A DNA stretch of 64,000 nucleotides from Reyranella massiliensis 521. GTDB taxonomy: Bacteria > Pseudomonadota > Alphaproteobacteria > Reyranellales > Reyranellaceae. Within the stretch, counting starts at the first letter, position 1. Each line of letters starts with the position of its first letter. The position numbers and the translations under genes are program-made. Below are positions 44,381 to 53,518 of this stretch, in pieces. The notes beneath the pieces were generated by a model. That model saw nothing but the letters and a program-made list of their open reading frames with translations, searched no databases and was not told where the DNA came from. The DNA lies in assembly GCF_000312425.1 (NCBI RefSeq), contig NZ_HE997181.1, positions 1,267,287-1,331,286 of the forward strand. The letters run 5' to 3'.

Positions 44381-44860
44381 TCACTTCTTCAGCACGTCGT
44401 CGAGGCGCTCGTAGCTGCGGGCCATGCCCTGGTCCATGCCCGACGTCAGGACCATGTCGCGCACGACAGGCGACGCATAGACGATCCTCATGGTCACCGT
44501 CGTCTTGCCGTCCTTCTCCGCAAACAGCGTCGTGATTGTGGCCTCGCCCTGTGTCCAGTCCTGGTCGAATCGCTCCGTGTGGACGATGCGCTCGGGGGCC
44601 ACGACTTCTTTGAAGACCGCATTGAGGGACATGCCGGCACTGCGGTCCGCATTCTGCCATTCGTAGCGCCCCTTGCCGCCGGGGCGGAGATCAATGGTGC
44701 ATACCGGCATCGACCAACCATCGGGCCCCAGCATCCAGCGCTTCACCAGCTCTGGCTTGGTGAAGGCCTCGAATACGAGATCGCGCGGCGCATCGAAGCT
44801 GCGTTCGATCACGATCTCGCAGTCGCCCTGAGGGGTGAGCTTCATGGCATGCCGTCTCAT
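44381..44860 (-). CDS. SRPBCC/AHSA1-type ligand-binding protein
   Basis: The 159-residue protein has the AHSA1 pattern IVIERSFDAPRDLVFEAFTKPELVKRWMLGPDGW and ends with GMDQGMARSYERLDDVLKK. The START-like fold binds hydrophobic ligands; the biochemical role in bacteria is mostly unknown. Its ATG overlaps the ArsR stop by four bases (ATGA), so the two are translationally coupled, a very common ArsR-AHSA1 pairing. A second in-frame ATG five codons later could also serve. Confidence 0.9.
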   Translation of the reverse strand: MRRHAMKLTPQGDCEIVIERSFDAPRDLVFEAFTKPELVKRWMLGPDGWSMPVCTIDLRPGGKGRYEWQNADRSAGMSLNAVFKEVVAPERIVHTERFDQDWTQGEATITTLFAEKDGKTTVTMRIVYASPVVRDMVLTSGMDQGMARSYERLDDVLKK

Positions 44861-45243
44861 TTACGGACTCCCTTTCTGGACTTGACGGTGGGCTTGCGCT
44901 TGGCGGTCGCTCGACGCTCCGCCTTCATTTCTTCGAGCAGGGCGTCGAGGCGCTGAAAGCGCGCTTCGAAGAGCTCGCGGTGGTATTCGAGCCAAGAGGT
45001 GGCTTCGGCGAGCGGCTTGGGCTCCAGCCGGCAGGGGCGGCGTTGCGCGTCCTGGCCGCGCGAGACCAGCCCCGCTTGCTCAAGCACCTTGATGTGCTTG
45101 GAAATGGCGGGCTGGCTCATGTCGAAAGGGCGGGCCAGCTCCATCACGGAAGCCTCGCCCTGGGTGAGGCGGGCAATGATCGCCCGGCGCGTCGGATCGG
45201 CCAGGGCGGCGAAGGTGGCGTCGAGGTGTTGCGTCAACAGCAT
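44857..45243 (-). CDS. ArsR-family transcriptional regulator
   Basis: The 128-residue protein has a winged helix-turn-helix: DATFAALADPTRRAIIARLTQGEASVMELARPFDMSQPAISKHIKVLEQAGLVSRG. No metal-binding Cys pair (ELCVC-like) is present in the recognition region, so it is not a classical arsenic sensor; the partner AHSA1 protein may supply the signal. The C-terminal tail is Lys/Arg-rich. Repeated ATAACC sequences directly upstream, overlapping a TATAAT box, suggest self-repression. Confidence 0.92.
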   Translation of the reverse strand: MLLTQHLDATFAALADPTRRAIIARLTQGEASVMELARPFDMSQPAISKHIKVLEQAGLVSRGQDAQRRPCRLEPKPLAEATSWLEYHRELFEARFQRLDALLEEMKAERRATAKRKPTVKSRKGVRK

Positions 45244-45246
45244 GAC

Positions 45247-45278
45247 ATAACCAAAGAATTATATAACCCATTAGTTAT
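45247..45278. promoter_or_regulatory. Probable ArsR operator and -10 region
   Basis: ATAACC occurs at 45247-45252 and 45263-45268, and GTTAT at 45274-45278 forms an inverted repeat with the second copy (ATAAC-N6-GTTAT). On the minus strand a perfect TATAAT (45263-45258) lies within this stretch, 14 bases before the ArsR start codon. This AT-rich island contrasts with its surroundings. Confidence 0.55.
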
Positions 45279-45320
45279 GATAAGGCGCATGCCATGCGTC
45301 AAGCATGAACTCGACGTTCT

Positions 45321-46100
45321 TTAAGTGAAGGCGACCTCGACCGAGCCGAAGGGGCCGAAGTCGGCGACGTAGGTTTCGCCGGCTTTCGGTGCGAGCATGC
45401 CGGTCAACGTGCCGGTGCTCACCATTTCGCCGGCCTTCATCCCCACGCCGGTACGCGAGAGTTCGTTGGCGAGCCAGGTGAGGGGCACCATCGGATGATC
45501 GAGCGCGTCGGCGGCGGTGCCCTTGCGGTGAAGCTTGCCATTGGAGGAGAGCGTCGCCTCCTGCCCGGTGATGTCGCGCTTGCGCCAATCCTCGATCGGC
45601 GGTCCATAAATGATGGTGCCGGAGCCCGCGCCGTCGGCCAAAATCGCCGGCAAGGGCGGAAAGACCGAATCGTGGATGAACCGGCACTCCGCCAGTTCCA
45701 GGCCGGGATGCAGCGACGCCACGGCCTCGGTCACTTCTTCGACAGAGTAGGGCTTCTCGCGTGGCGGCAGGTCGCTGCCGAGCTTGGCCTGATACTCGAC
45801 CTCGGGGATCGGGCTCGCGAGCTTGGCGCGCTCCACGGTGACGGGTGTCGGCTTGGCGAAGTAGACACGGCCGTAGATCGGCGAATCCGTACGCAGCGCC
45901 TTCTGCATTTCCTCCTTCATGGCGGCGATCTTCCAGCCACGCACCGGCCAGCCGAGTTCCTCGGCAACGAGGCCTGCGATCTTGTAAGCTGTGGCCTTGT
46001 CCGGCGGCACCAGGTTGGCGGCGAGGCCACTCTGCTGGCGGCCATCGCGGCGAAGAGAGGCGAGCAGACGGGCGAGTTCACTTTGGTGTTGAGGAGTCAT
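45321..46100 (-). CDS. 2-oxopent-4-enoate hydratase / fumarylacetoacetate hydrolase-fold protein
   Basis: The 259-residue protein fits the MhpD/DmpE/DmpH group: GLVAEELGWPVRGWKIAA, PIYGRVYF, SPIPEVEYQAKLGSDLPP (metal-binding Glu in the E-x-E-type segment), ECRFIHDSVFPP and STGTLTGMLAPKAGE near the C-terminus. Members hydrate 2-hydroxypenta-2,4-dienoate or decarboxylate 2-oxo-hexenedioate in meta-cleavage of aromatics with Mg or Mn. No meta-cleavage dioxygenase is in the window. The ATG at 46100 was chosen over earlier codons because the conserved sequence begins soon after it. Divergent from the isocitrate lyase-like gene. Confidence 0.85.
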   Translation of the reverse strand: MTPQHQSELARLLASLRRDGRQQSGLAANLVPPDKATAYKIAGLVAEELGWPVRGWKIAAMKEEMQKALRTDSPIYGRVYFAKPTPVTVERAKLASPIPEVEYQAKLGSDLPPREKPYSVEEVTEAVASLHPGLELAECRFIHDSVFPPLPAILADGAGSGTIIYGPPIEDWRKRDITGQEATLSSNGKLHRKGTAADALDHPMVPLTWLANELSRTGVGMKAGEMVSTGTLTGMLAPKAGETYVADFGPFGSVEVAFT

Positions 46101-46191
46101 CGGGGACCTTCGTCGCTGGGGGTGGGATCCAGCGCAATGGTTGCGCTTGATTGTCCATCGGTGTTCCTTAGCAGAAAGCGGAGGAGAGGCG

Positions 46192-47007
46192 ATGCGCACG
46201 CAAGCGGAAAAAGGCCGGGAGTTTCGTAGGCTGCACGAACGACAGGGTCTGCTGTTGTTGCCCAATCCGTGGGATGCCGGCACTGCGAAATTGTTGCAGT
46301 CGCTGGGCTTCGAGGCACTGGCGACGACGAGCCTCGGCATGTCGAACGCGCTCGGCAGGGTCGACGGCGACAATGCCGTGAGCCGTGCCGAGCTACTCGA
46401 AAACTGCCGCGTTATCGCCGCGGCTACCGACCTGCCGGTCAATGCCGATCTCGAGAATGGCTACGCTGACGACCCGAAGGAAGCGGCGACCATTCTGCGC
46501 GATGCCGCGGCGGTGGGCATCGTCGGCGGCTCGATCGAGGATTGGAGCGGCGAGCGTATCTATGATTTCAATCATGCGGTCGAGCGCGTGCAGGCCGGCG
46601 TCGAGATGGCGCGCTCGCTCGACGTGCCGTTTACCTTCACGGCACGGGCCGAAAACCTGATCCGCGGCGTCAGGGATCTCGACGATACGATCCGCCGGCT
46701 CAAGGCGTTCGAGGCGGCCGGAGCCGACGTGCTCTATGCCCCCGGTCTGCGCGACCTCGCGAGCATGCGCGCCGTGGTCTCCGAGATCGGCAAGCCGTTG
46801 AACGTGGTGATGAGCGCGGGCGACCCCGATCTCACAGCCGATCAGATCGCCGCGGTCGGTGTGAAGCGCATCAGCGTCGGCGGCGCGCTTTCGCGGCTGG
46901 CATTGGCGGCCTTCATGAAGGGCGCTCGCGACATGAAGGCCGGCAGCTTCCTCTGGATGCGCGATACGATGCCGACCAGCGATCTCAAGACGGTGTTCGG
47001 CGCCTAG
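46192..47007 (+). CDS. Isocitrate lyase/PEP mutase family protein, copy 2
   Basis: The 271-residue TIM-barrel protein has LLPNPWDAGTAKLLQSLGFEALATTSLG, LPVNADLENGYADDP, GGSIEDWSGERIYD and FTFTARAENLIRG, the same blocks as the protein at 39129 but clearly diverged (for example a shorter loop after GGSIED). Like that copy it lacks the PEP-mutase EDK-type loop. Likely a Mg-dependent carboxylic-acid lyase or decarboxylase. GGAGAGG precedes the ATG. A MarR regulator gene starts one base after its stop, so the two are probably co-regulated. Confidence 0.87.
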   Translation: MRTQAEKGREFRRLHERQGLLLLPNPWDAGTAKLLQSLGFEALATTSLGMSNALGRVDGDNAVSRAELLENCRVIAAATDLPVNADLENGYADDPKEAATILRDAAAVGIVGGSIEDWSGERIYDFNHAVERVQAGVEMARSLDVPFTFTARAENLIRGVRDLDDTIRRLKAFEAAGADVLYAPGLRDLASMRAVVSEIGKPLNVVMSAGDPDLTADQIAAVGVKRISVGGALSRLALAAFMKGARDMKAGSFLWMRDTMPTSDLKTVFGA

Positions 47008-47008
47008 G

Positions 47009-47482
47009 ATGCCGCGCAAGGTCAAGGCCGTTCCCCGCGCGGGAGAAGGCAAGCGTGGCCCCGATGGCTACCTCGGCTATCTCGTGCGTCAGGCCCATGT
47101 TGCGGTCCGGGCCGCCATGGACAAGGTGCTCGCAGAGCTGGGCGTGACGTCGCCGCAGTTCGTCGTACTGACGATGATTGGTGCCTATCCCGGCCTTTCT
47201 GGCGCAGACCTTGCACGGCTCACGTTCTTGACGCCGCAGACCATCAACCTGATCGTGGGCAACCTCGTAAAGGCCGGCGCAGTCGGAAAGTCGGCCGATC
47301 CGGCACACGGCCGCATCCTGCGCCTGCAGACGACAGCCGAAGGCGAGGCGCTGCTGAGGCGCTGTAAGGTCCGCGTCCAGGAGGTCGAGGAGCGGCTCGC
47401 AGGGCTGGTTGGGCGTGAGGAGGAGAAGGTGGTGCGCCGCTGGCTGGCGGCGGTCGGTGCAAAGCTGGCGACAGACCGTTGA
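47009..47482 (+). CDS. MarR-family transcriptional regulator
   Basis: The 157-residue protein has the MarR layout: a leading helix (GYLGYLVRQAHVAVRAAMDKVLAELGVTSPQFVVL), a winged helix-turn-helix (GLSGADLARLTFLTPQTINLIVGNLVKAGAVGKSADPAHGR, with the wing Asp/Arg) and a C-terminal dimer helix. The N-terminus has a short basic stretch. It begins one base after the isocitrate lyase-like gene. Phenolic or other aromatic acids are common MarR effectors, which would suit the neighbouring hydratase, but this is inference. Confidence 0.9.
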   Translation: MPRKVKAVPRAGEGKRGPDGYLGYLVRQAHVAVRAAMDKVLAELGVTSPQFVVLTMIGAYPGLSGADLARLTFLTPQTINLIVGNLVKAGAVGKSADPAHGRILRLQTTAEGEALLRRCKVRVQEVEERLAGLVGREEEKVVRRWLAAVGAKLATDR

Positions 47483-47486
47483 GCGC

Positions 47487-47546
47487 CATATAGGCAGAAC
47501 CGATAGGATTCATTTGAAATATATACTGGACGGATAGAGGCTGCGA
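47487..47546 (+). promoter_or_regulatory. Control element before the ABC importer, copy 2 of the phnW element
   Basis: This stretch aligns without gaps to 34678-34737 in front of phnW: 48 of 60 bases match and 47518-47538 is identical over 21 bases. TATACT (47522-47527) may be the -10 box for the importer operon; no consensus -35 is visible. It sits 121 bases before the ATG at 47667 and just after the MarR stop. Because it is non-coding here, coding constraint does not explain the conservation. Confidence 0.75.
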
Positions 47547-47666
47547 ATTGATCTTTTCCGCTGTCCGGCAATGCTGCTGTATCGTTGGCGTAACGGAAAG
47601 TTCATGATTGCTCTGTAGCGCAACGTCTCTACCGGGCTTGAGACAGGGACAAACAAGGGGGATGAA

Positions 47667-48713
47667 ATGACCGGGAACAACATCATCAGGCGGGCCGCAC
47701 TGGCAGGCGCTGCCGCATTTGCCATGGTTGGCCTGACGGCCGTCCCGGCTTTCGCTCAGAAGACCAAACTCACCGTCTACACGGCGCTGGAGAACGACCA
47801 GCTCGATCCGTTCAAGAAGGCTTTCGAGGCCGATAACCCCGGCATCGAGATCGCCTGGGTGCGTGATTCCACGGGCGTCGTCACGGCCAAGCTGATTGCC
47901 GAGAAGGACAATCCCCGCGCCGACGTGATCTGGGGCCTTGCGGCGTCCAGCACCGCGCTGTTCGCCACCATGGGCATGATCGAGCCCTATGCGCCGAAGG
48001 GCGTCGAGGCGTTGAAGCCGATGTTCCGCAGCGGCAAGACGCCCGACACATGGGTCGGCATGGACGCCTATCTCTCGCTGGTCTGCTTCAACACCGCCGA
48101 AGGCAAGAAGGGCAATAAGCCGGTGCCGACGAGCTGGGCCGATCTCACCAAGCCCGACTACAAGGATTCTATCGTGATGCCGAACCCGGCCTCGTCGGGC
48201 ACCGGCTATCTCACCATCGCCGCCTGGCTTCAGATCATGGGCGAGGAAGCGGGCTGGAAGTACATGGATGCGCTGCACCAGAACATCGCGCAGTACATCC
48301 ATTCCGGTTCGGCGCCCTGCGTTCAGGCCGCCAAAGGCGAGCGCCTGATCGGTATCGGCCTCGACATGCGCGGCGCTTCCGAGAAGACCAAGGGCGCGCC
48401 GATCGATCTCATCGTGCCGAAGGAAGGTCTGGGGTGGGAGCTCGAAGCCACCGCGATCATGAAAGGGACGAAGAACCTCGATGCCGCCAAGAAGCTCGCG
48501 GACTGGGCGGTGACCAAGAAGGCCAACGAACTCTATGCCAAGACCTATGCCGTGGTCGCACTGCCGGGCGTGAAGGCCGCGCCGGTCAACTATCCGGTCA
48601 ATGCCGAGCCCGCGATGATCAAGAACGACATGGAATGGATGGCCAAGAACCGCGAGCGTATCCTGGCGGAATGGACCAAGCGCTACGACGGCAAGTCCGC
48701 CCCGAAGAAGTGA
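47667..48713 (+). CDS. ABC importer substrate-binding protein, putative 2-aminoethylphosphonate type
   Basis: The 348-residue periplasmic protein has a Sec signal (hydrophobic AALAGAAAFAMVGLTAVPAFAQ) and an iron/aminoethylphosphonate-type binding fold: KLTVYTALENDQLDPFKKAFEADNPGIEIAWVRDSTG, ADVIWGLAASSTALFATMG, SSGTGYLTIAAWLQIMGEE. Ferric-binding relatives use paired Tyr residues late in the protein, which are not evident here; together with the shared phnW control element this favours a phosphonate ligand. AAGGGGGA precedes the ATG. First in an operon with its ATPase (10-base gap) and permease. Confidence 0.82.
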   Translation: MTGNNIIRRAALAGAAAFAMVGLTAVPAFAQKTKLTVYTALENDQLDPFKKAFEADNPGIEIAWVRDSTGVVTAKLIAEKDNPRADVIWGLAASSTALFATMGMIEPYAPKGVEALKPMFRSGKTPDTWVGMDAYLSLVCFNTAEGKKGNKPVPTSWADLTKPDYKDSIVMPNPASSGTGYLTIAAWLQIMGEEAGWKYMDALHQNIAQYIHSGSAPCVQAAKGERLIGIGLDMRGASEKTKGAPIDLIVPKEGLGWELEATAIMKGTKNLDAAKKLADWAVTKKANELYAKTYAVVALPGVKAAPVNYPVNAEPAMIKNDMEWMAKNRERILAEWTKRYDGKSAPKK

Positions 48714-48723
48714 TCCGCACCGC

Positions 48724-49796
<1,073 letters not shown>

Positions 49797-49800
<4 letters not shown>

Positions 49801-51485
49801 GCCTCGCTGTACCGTCGACAAAAGTCGGTCTCTCGCGCGACGACCTCGTCATGCGCGGGGGCGTCGTGCTGCTGGCAGCGCTCCTGCTGGTCATCGTCGG
49901 GCTGCCGCTCTGGGCCTTGCTGGCCAAGGGCTTCGAAGACCGCGACGGCAAGTTCGTTGGCCTCGCCAACTATGTTTCCTATTTCTCGACGCCCGCACTC
50001 TTCAACTCGGCGCTGAACAGCCTGCACGTGGCGGCGGTCAGCACCGTGATCGTCGTGCCGCTGGCCTTCCTCTATGCCTATGCGCTGACTCGGACGGTGC
50101 TGCCCATGCGCTGGCTGTTCCAGGGCGTGGCGCTGATCCCGATCTTCGCGCCCTCGCTGCTGCCGGGCCTGGCGCTGATCTATCTCTTCGGCACGCAAGG
50201 CTTCTTCAAGGCGCTCCTGGGGGGAGGTTCGATCTACGGTTTCGACGGCATCGTGATCGCGCAGGTCTTCTACTGCTTCCCGCACGCGACCCTGATCCTG
50301 GTGACCGCGCTCGCGACCGCCGATGCGCGGCTCTACGAGGCGGCCGATGCGCTGGGGGCCAGCAAGCTCCGCGTTTTCTTCACCGTGACCCTGCCGGGCG
50401 CCAAGTACGGCCTTATCAGTGCGGCGCTTGTCGTCTTCACTCTGGTGATCACCGACTTCGGCATCGCCAAGGTGATCGGCGGCAACTTCAACGTACTGGC
50501 GACCGACGTCTACAAGCAGGTGATCGGCCAGCAGAACTTTTCGATGGGCGCCGTGGTCGGCATGGTGCTGCTGGCACCGGCTGCACTTGCCTTCGTGGTC
50601 GACCGGCTGGTGCAGCGAAAGCAGGTGGCGCTGCTCACGGCGCGGGCGGTGCCGCTGGTGCCCAAACCCAAGCCCGGGCGCGATTTCCTTGCCACGCTCT
50701 TCTGCACCGTGGTGTCGCTTGGCATCCTGGCGATCCTCGGGATGGCGATCTGGGGGTCGCTGATCAAGTACTGGCCGTACAACCTCAGCTTGACGCTCGA
50801 CAACTACGACTTCGCCAAGTTCGACGCCAATGGCTGGGATTCGTACTGGAACTCGGTGGAGATGGCGGTGGGCGCCGCGCTGTTTGGTACCGCGCTAATG
50901 TTCACCGGCGCCTGGCTTACCGAGAAGACGCGCGATTTCCATCTCGTGCGCGGCGTCGTTCAGTTGCTTGCTTTCCTGCCGATGGCAGTGCCCGGACTGG
51001 TCCTCGGCTTGGGCTACATCTTCTTCTTCAACGCGCCTGGCAACCCGCTGGGCTTCCTCTACGCCACCATGGGCATCCTGGTGGTGAATACGGTGGCGCA
51101 CTTCTATACGGTGGGGCACCTGACAGCGACGACGGCGCTGAAGCAGATCGACCCCGAGTTCGAATCCGTTTCCGCCTCGCTCAAGGTCCCGATCTGGCGC
51201 ACTTTCACCAGGGTCACGACGCCGATCTGTCTGCCGTCCATTCTCGACATCGCGATCTACCTCTTCGTGAACGCGATGACGACGGTCTCCTCGGTGATCT
51301 TCCTCTACTCGCCCGACACCAAGCTCGCCTCGGTGGCCGCCGTGAACATCGAGGAAGCCGGGACGACCGCGGCGGCGGCGGCGCTCTGCGTGGTGATCGT
51401 GCTGACCTCGGCGGCGGTCAAGGTCGCCCATCTTCTCGCCGACCGTTTCCTCCTCGACCGCCTGCAGGCCTGGCGCCGGCGTTAG
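49797..51485 (+). CDS. ABC importer permease with two fused MetI-type domains, putative 2-aminoethylphosphonate type
   Basis: The 562-residue inner-membrane protein carries two binding-protein-dependent transport domains in tandem. Each has the EAA-type loop that contacts the ATPase: YEAADALGASKLRVFFTVTLPGAKYG in the first half and FESVSASLKVPIWRTFTRVTTPICLP in the second. About twelve hydrophobic segments are visible. Double-length permeases occur in ferric (FbpB) and putative aminoethylphosphonate (PhnU-like) systems, so one gene supplies both membrane halves. GTG start, coupled to the ATPase gene. Confidence 0.88.
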
Positions 51486-51491
51486 GCGGCC

Positions 51492-52229
51492 TTAGCCGCA
51501 GTTGCCTCTTTCATACTTCTTGGGGCACTGGCCGCCATCGCCGTTGGCGATGTTGATGTTCTGAAATAGCAGCTCCTCGGATAAGCGACCCTGAAGCTTG
51601 CGATACGCGACGCAGACTTTGTCCCTGTTGTCTTCATTGGTGAAGAGGGGGAGCCAGTTTCCCGAGCTATTGCCCCAATGGGCACCTCGGCACTTGGAGT
51701 CGGTACGGATCTTTGACTCTCCGATGTAGTTTCTCGCAGTTGCAAAGGACTGCTTCATGAAGTCCCGGTACGCGTTGAAGAAGTCGTGTGTGAACAGGAC
51801 TTCGTTCGAGTACATCAGTCTGTCGAGATGGCGCTTCTTCTCGATGATGTTGGCTGGCGTAAGTTCCTTCCAGCTTCCGATGTAGAAGTGATACGCGTAG
51901 ATGTCGTTAAGAAGCGGCGCGGCATCCTTGAAGATCGCCAACCTGAATTCACGAAGTCGATCTCGTTCGCGCTCTCTCGAATCCAGTATCTGCCTTTCGA
52001 TTAGCTGTTGCTTTTCCCAGTTCTCCACGACGCCACGCTGAGTGCTCCAGAACGCATATCCGAGGAATGCGATAGCTACGGGAGTAACGATGGAAGCTGA
52101 CATTTTCGCGACTTCGAGTGAGTTCCACAGGGTCGTGGCCAAGGATTTTCTGCTGGTTTTTGCGTGCACAGCGACCTCGTGTCTACTGTAAAAGTGACGC
52201 GAAACACAACTATCAAGAGAATTACTCAA
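51492..52229 (-). CDS. Unrecognised membrane-anchored protein
   Basis: I do not recognise this 245-residue protein. It has one clear membrane segment (about residues 44-61, SASIVTPVAIAFLGYAFW), then a highly charged, probably coiled region (ENWEKQQLIERQILDSRERERDRLREFRLAIFKDA, about 69-103) and a C-terminal domain with four Cys (CRGAHWG, CVAYRKL, CPKKYERGNC). It most likely faces either the periplasm or the cytosol as a bitopic anchor. The DNA is visibly more AT-rich than its neighbours and uses A/T-ending codons more often. It lies convergently 6 bases after the ABC permease. The first Met may not be the start; Met43 is an alternative. Confidence 0.65.
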   Translation of the reverse strand: MSNSLDSCVSRHFYSRHEVAVHAKTSRKSLATTLWNSLEVAKMSASIVTPVAIAFLGYAFWSTQRGVVENWEKQQLIERQILDSRERERDRLREFRLAIFKDAAPLLNDIYAYHFYIGSWKELTPANIIEKKRHLDRLMYSNEVLFTHDFFNAYRDFMKQSFATARNYIGESKIRTDSKCRGAHWGNSSGNWLPLFTNEDNRDKVCVAYRKLQGRLSEELLFQNINIANGDGGQCPKKYERGNCG

Positions 52230-52306
52230 GAGTATGGTGACAATAAGTTGTGATCGTGTTCGACATGATCATCGTTTCAGGAGCGGAAGCCCTGTATTGA
52301 GGCACC

Positions 52307-53476
52307 ATGAAGCAGCTTCGTATTCCCGCCGTTTACATGCGCGGCGGCACCAGTAAAGGCGTGTTCTTCCTCGCCCATGATCTGCCGTCCGATCCCGCGG
52401 TGCGCGACCGGCTGCTTCTCCGGATCATTGGCAGCCCGGATCGCTACGGCAAGCATACCGACGGCATGGGGGGTGCCACCTCCAGCACCAGCAAGGTTGT
52501 GATCCTGTCGAAGTCGGATCGCGCGGGCTGCGACGTCGACTATCGCTTCGGGCAGGTGGCGATCGACGCGCCGGTCATCGACTGGTCGGGCAATTGCGGC
52601 AACCTCAGCGCGGCGGTCGGTGCATTTGCTCTGAGTGCGAGGCTGGTCGAAGGCCCGGCCGATGGGATGGCTACGGTGCGCATCTGGCAGGCGAACATCG
52701 GCAAGGTCATCGTCAACCACGTGCCGATGCAGGGCGGCGAGGTGCAGGAGCTGGGCGATTTCGAGCTCGACGGCGTGGCCTTTCCGGCGGCGGAAGTGAA
52801 GGTCGAGTTCCTCGATCCCGCGGCCGACGAGGAGGGCGGAGGTCAGGAGGGTGGCGGCGCCATGTTCCCGTCGGGCAAGCGCATCGACGTTCTCGACGTC
52901 CCGGGTGTCGGCCAGCTTGAGGCGACGCTGATCAACGCCGGCAATCCGACGATCTTCGTCGATGCCGCGCGGCTTGGCCTCACGGGCATGGAGCTGCAGG
53001 GCGACGTCAATGGCGATAAGGCGCTGCTGCAGCGGGTCGAGGCCGTGCGTGCGCTGGGCGCCGTTGCCATGGGCTTGGTCGCTACTACTGAGGAGGCGAC
53101 AGCGAAGCGGCCACATACTCCCAAGCTCGCCTTCGTGGCCAAGCCGGCATCCTATATGGCATCGGACGGCAAGCGCATCGAGGCCGGCTCGATCGACCTG
53201 CTCGCACGCATCTTCTCGATGGGGGTGCTGCACCATGCCATGACAGGCACCGGCGCGGTCGCCATTGCCGCCGCCGCAGCGATCCCCGGCACGGTCGTCT
53301 CGCGTGTGGCGCCGGTGGGCGCCGACGGCCGCGTCCGCTTCGGCCACCCCTCGGGAACACTCTCCGTTGGCGCCGAAGCGCGCGAGGAGGCGGGGCAATG
53401 GAAGGTCGCCAAGGTGATGATGAGCCGGTCCGCGCGACGCCTGATGGAAGGCTGGGTGAGGGTGCCTGCCGAGTGA
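52307..53476 (+). CDS. prpF: PrpF-family isomerase (2-methylaconitate / oxalomesaconate type)
   Basis: The 389-residue protein has the diaminopimelate-epimerase-like PrpF motifs: IPAVYMRGGTSKGVFFLAHDLP, GKHTDGMGGATSSTSKVVIL, DWSGNCGNLSAAVGAFAL and AAAAIPGTVV. PrpF isomerises trans- to cis-2-methylaconitate in the methylcitrate cycle; close relatives act on oxalomesaconate or other unsaturated acids. No prpB, prpC or acnD is nearby, so the name indicates family rather than pathway. GAGG precedes the ATG; the upstream gap is AT-rich with a palindrome ATGATCAT at 52265-52272. Confidence 0.85.
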   Translation: MKQLRIPAVYMRGGTSKGVFFLAHDLPSDPAVRDRLLLRIIGSPDRYGKHTDGMGGATSSTSKVVILSKSDRAGCDVDYRFGQVAIDAPVIDWSGNCGNLSAAVGAFALSARLVEGPADGMATVRIWQANIGKVIVNHVPMQGGEVQELGDFELDGVAFPAAEVKVEFLDPAADEEGGGQEGGGAMFPSGKRIDVLDVPGVGQLEATLINAGNPTIFVDAARLGLTGMELQGDVNGDKALLQRVEAVRALGAVAMGLVATTEEATAKRPHTPKLAFVAKPASYMASDGKRIEAGSIDLLARIFSMGVLHHAMTGTGAVAIAAAAAIPGTVVSRVAPVGADGRVRFGHPSGTLSVGAEAREEAGQWKVAKVMMSRSARRLMEGWVRVPAE

Positions 53477-53518
53477 GCCGCTGGCATTCCCCGGGCGGGC
53501 CGTGCCATTGATTACACG

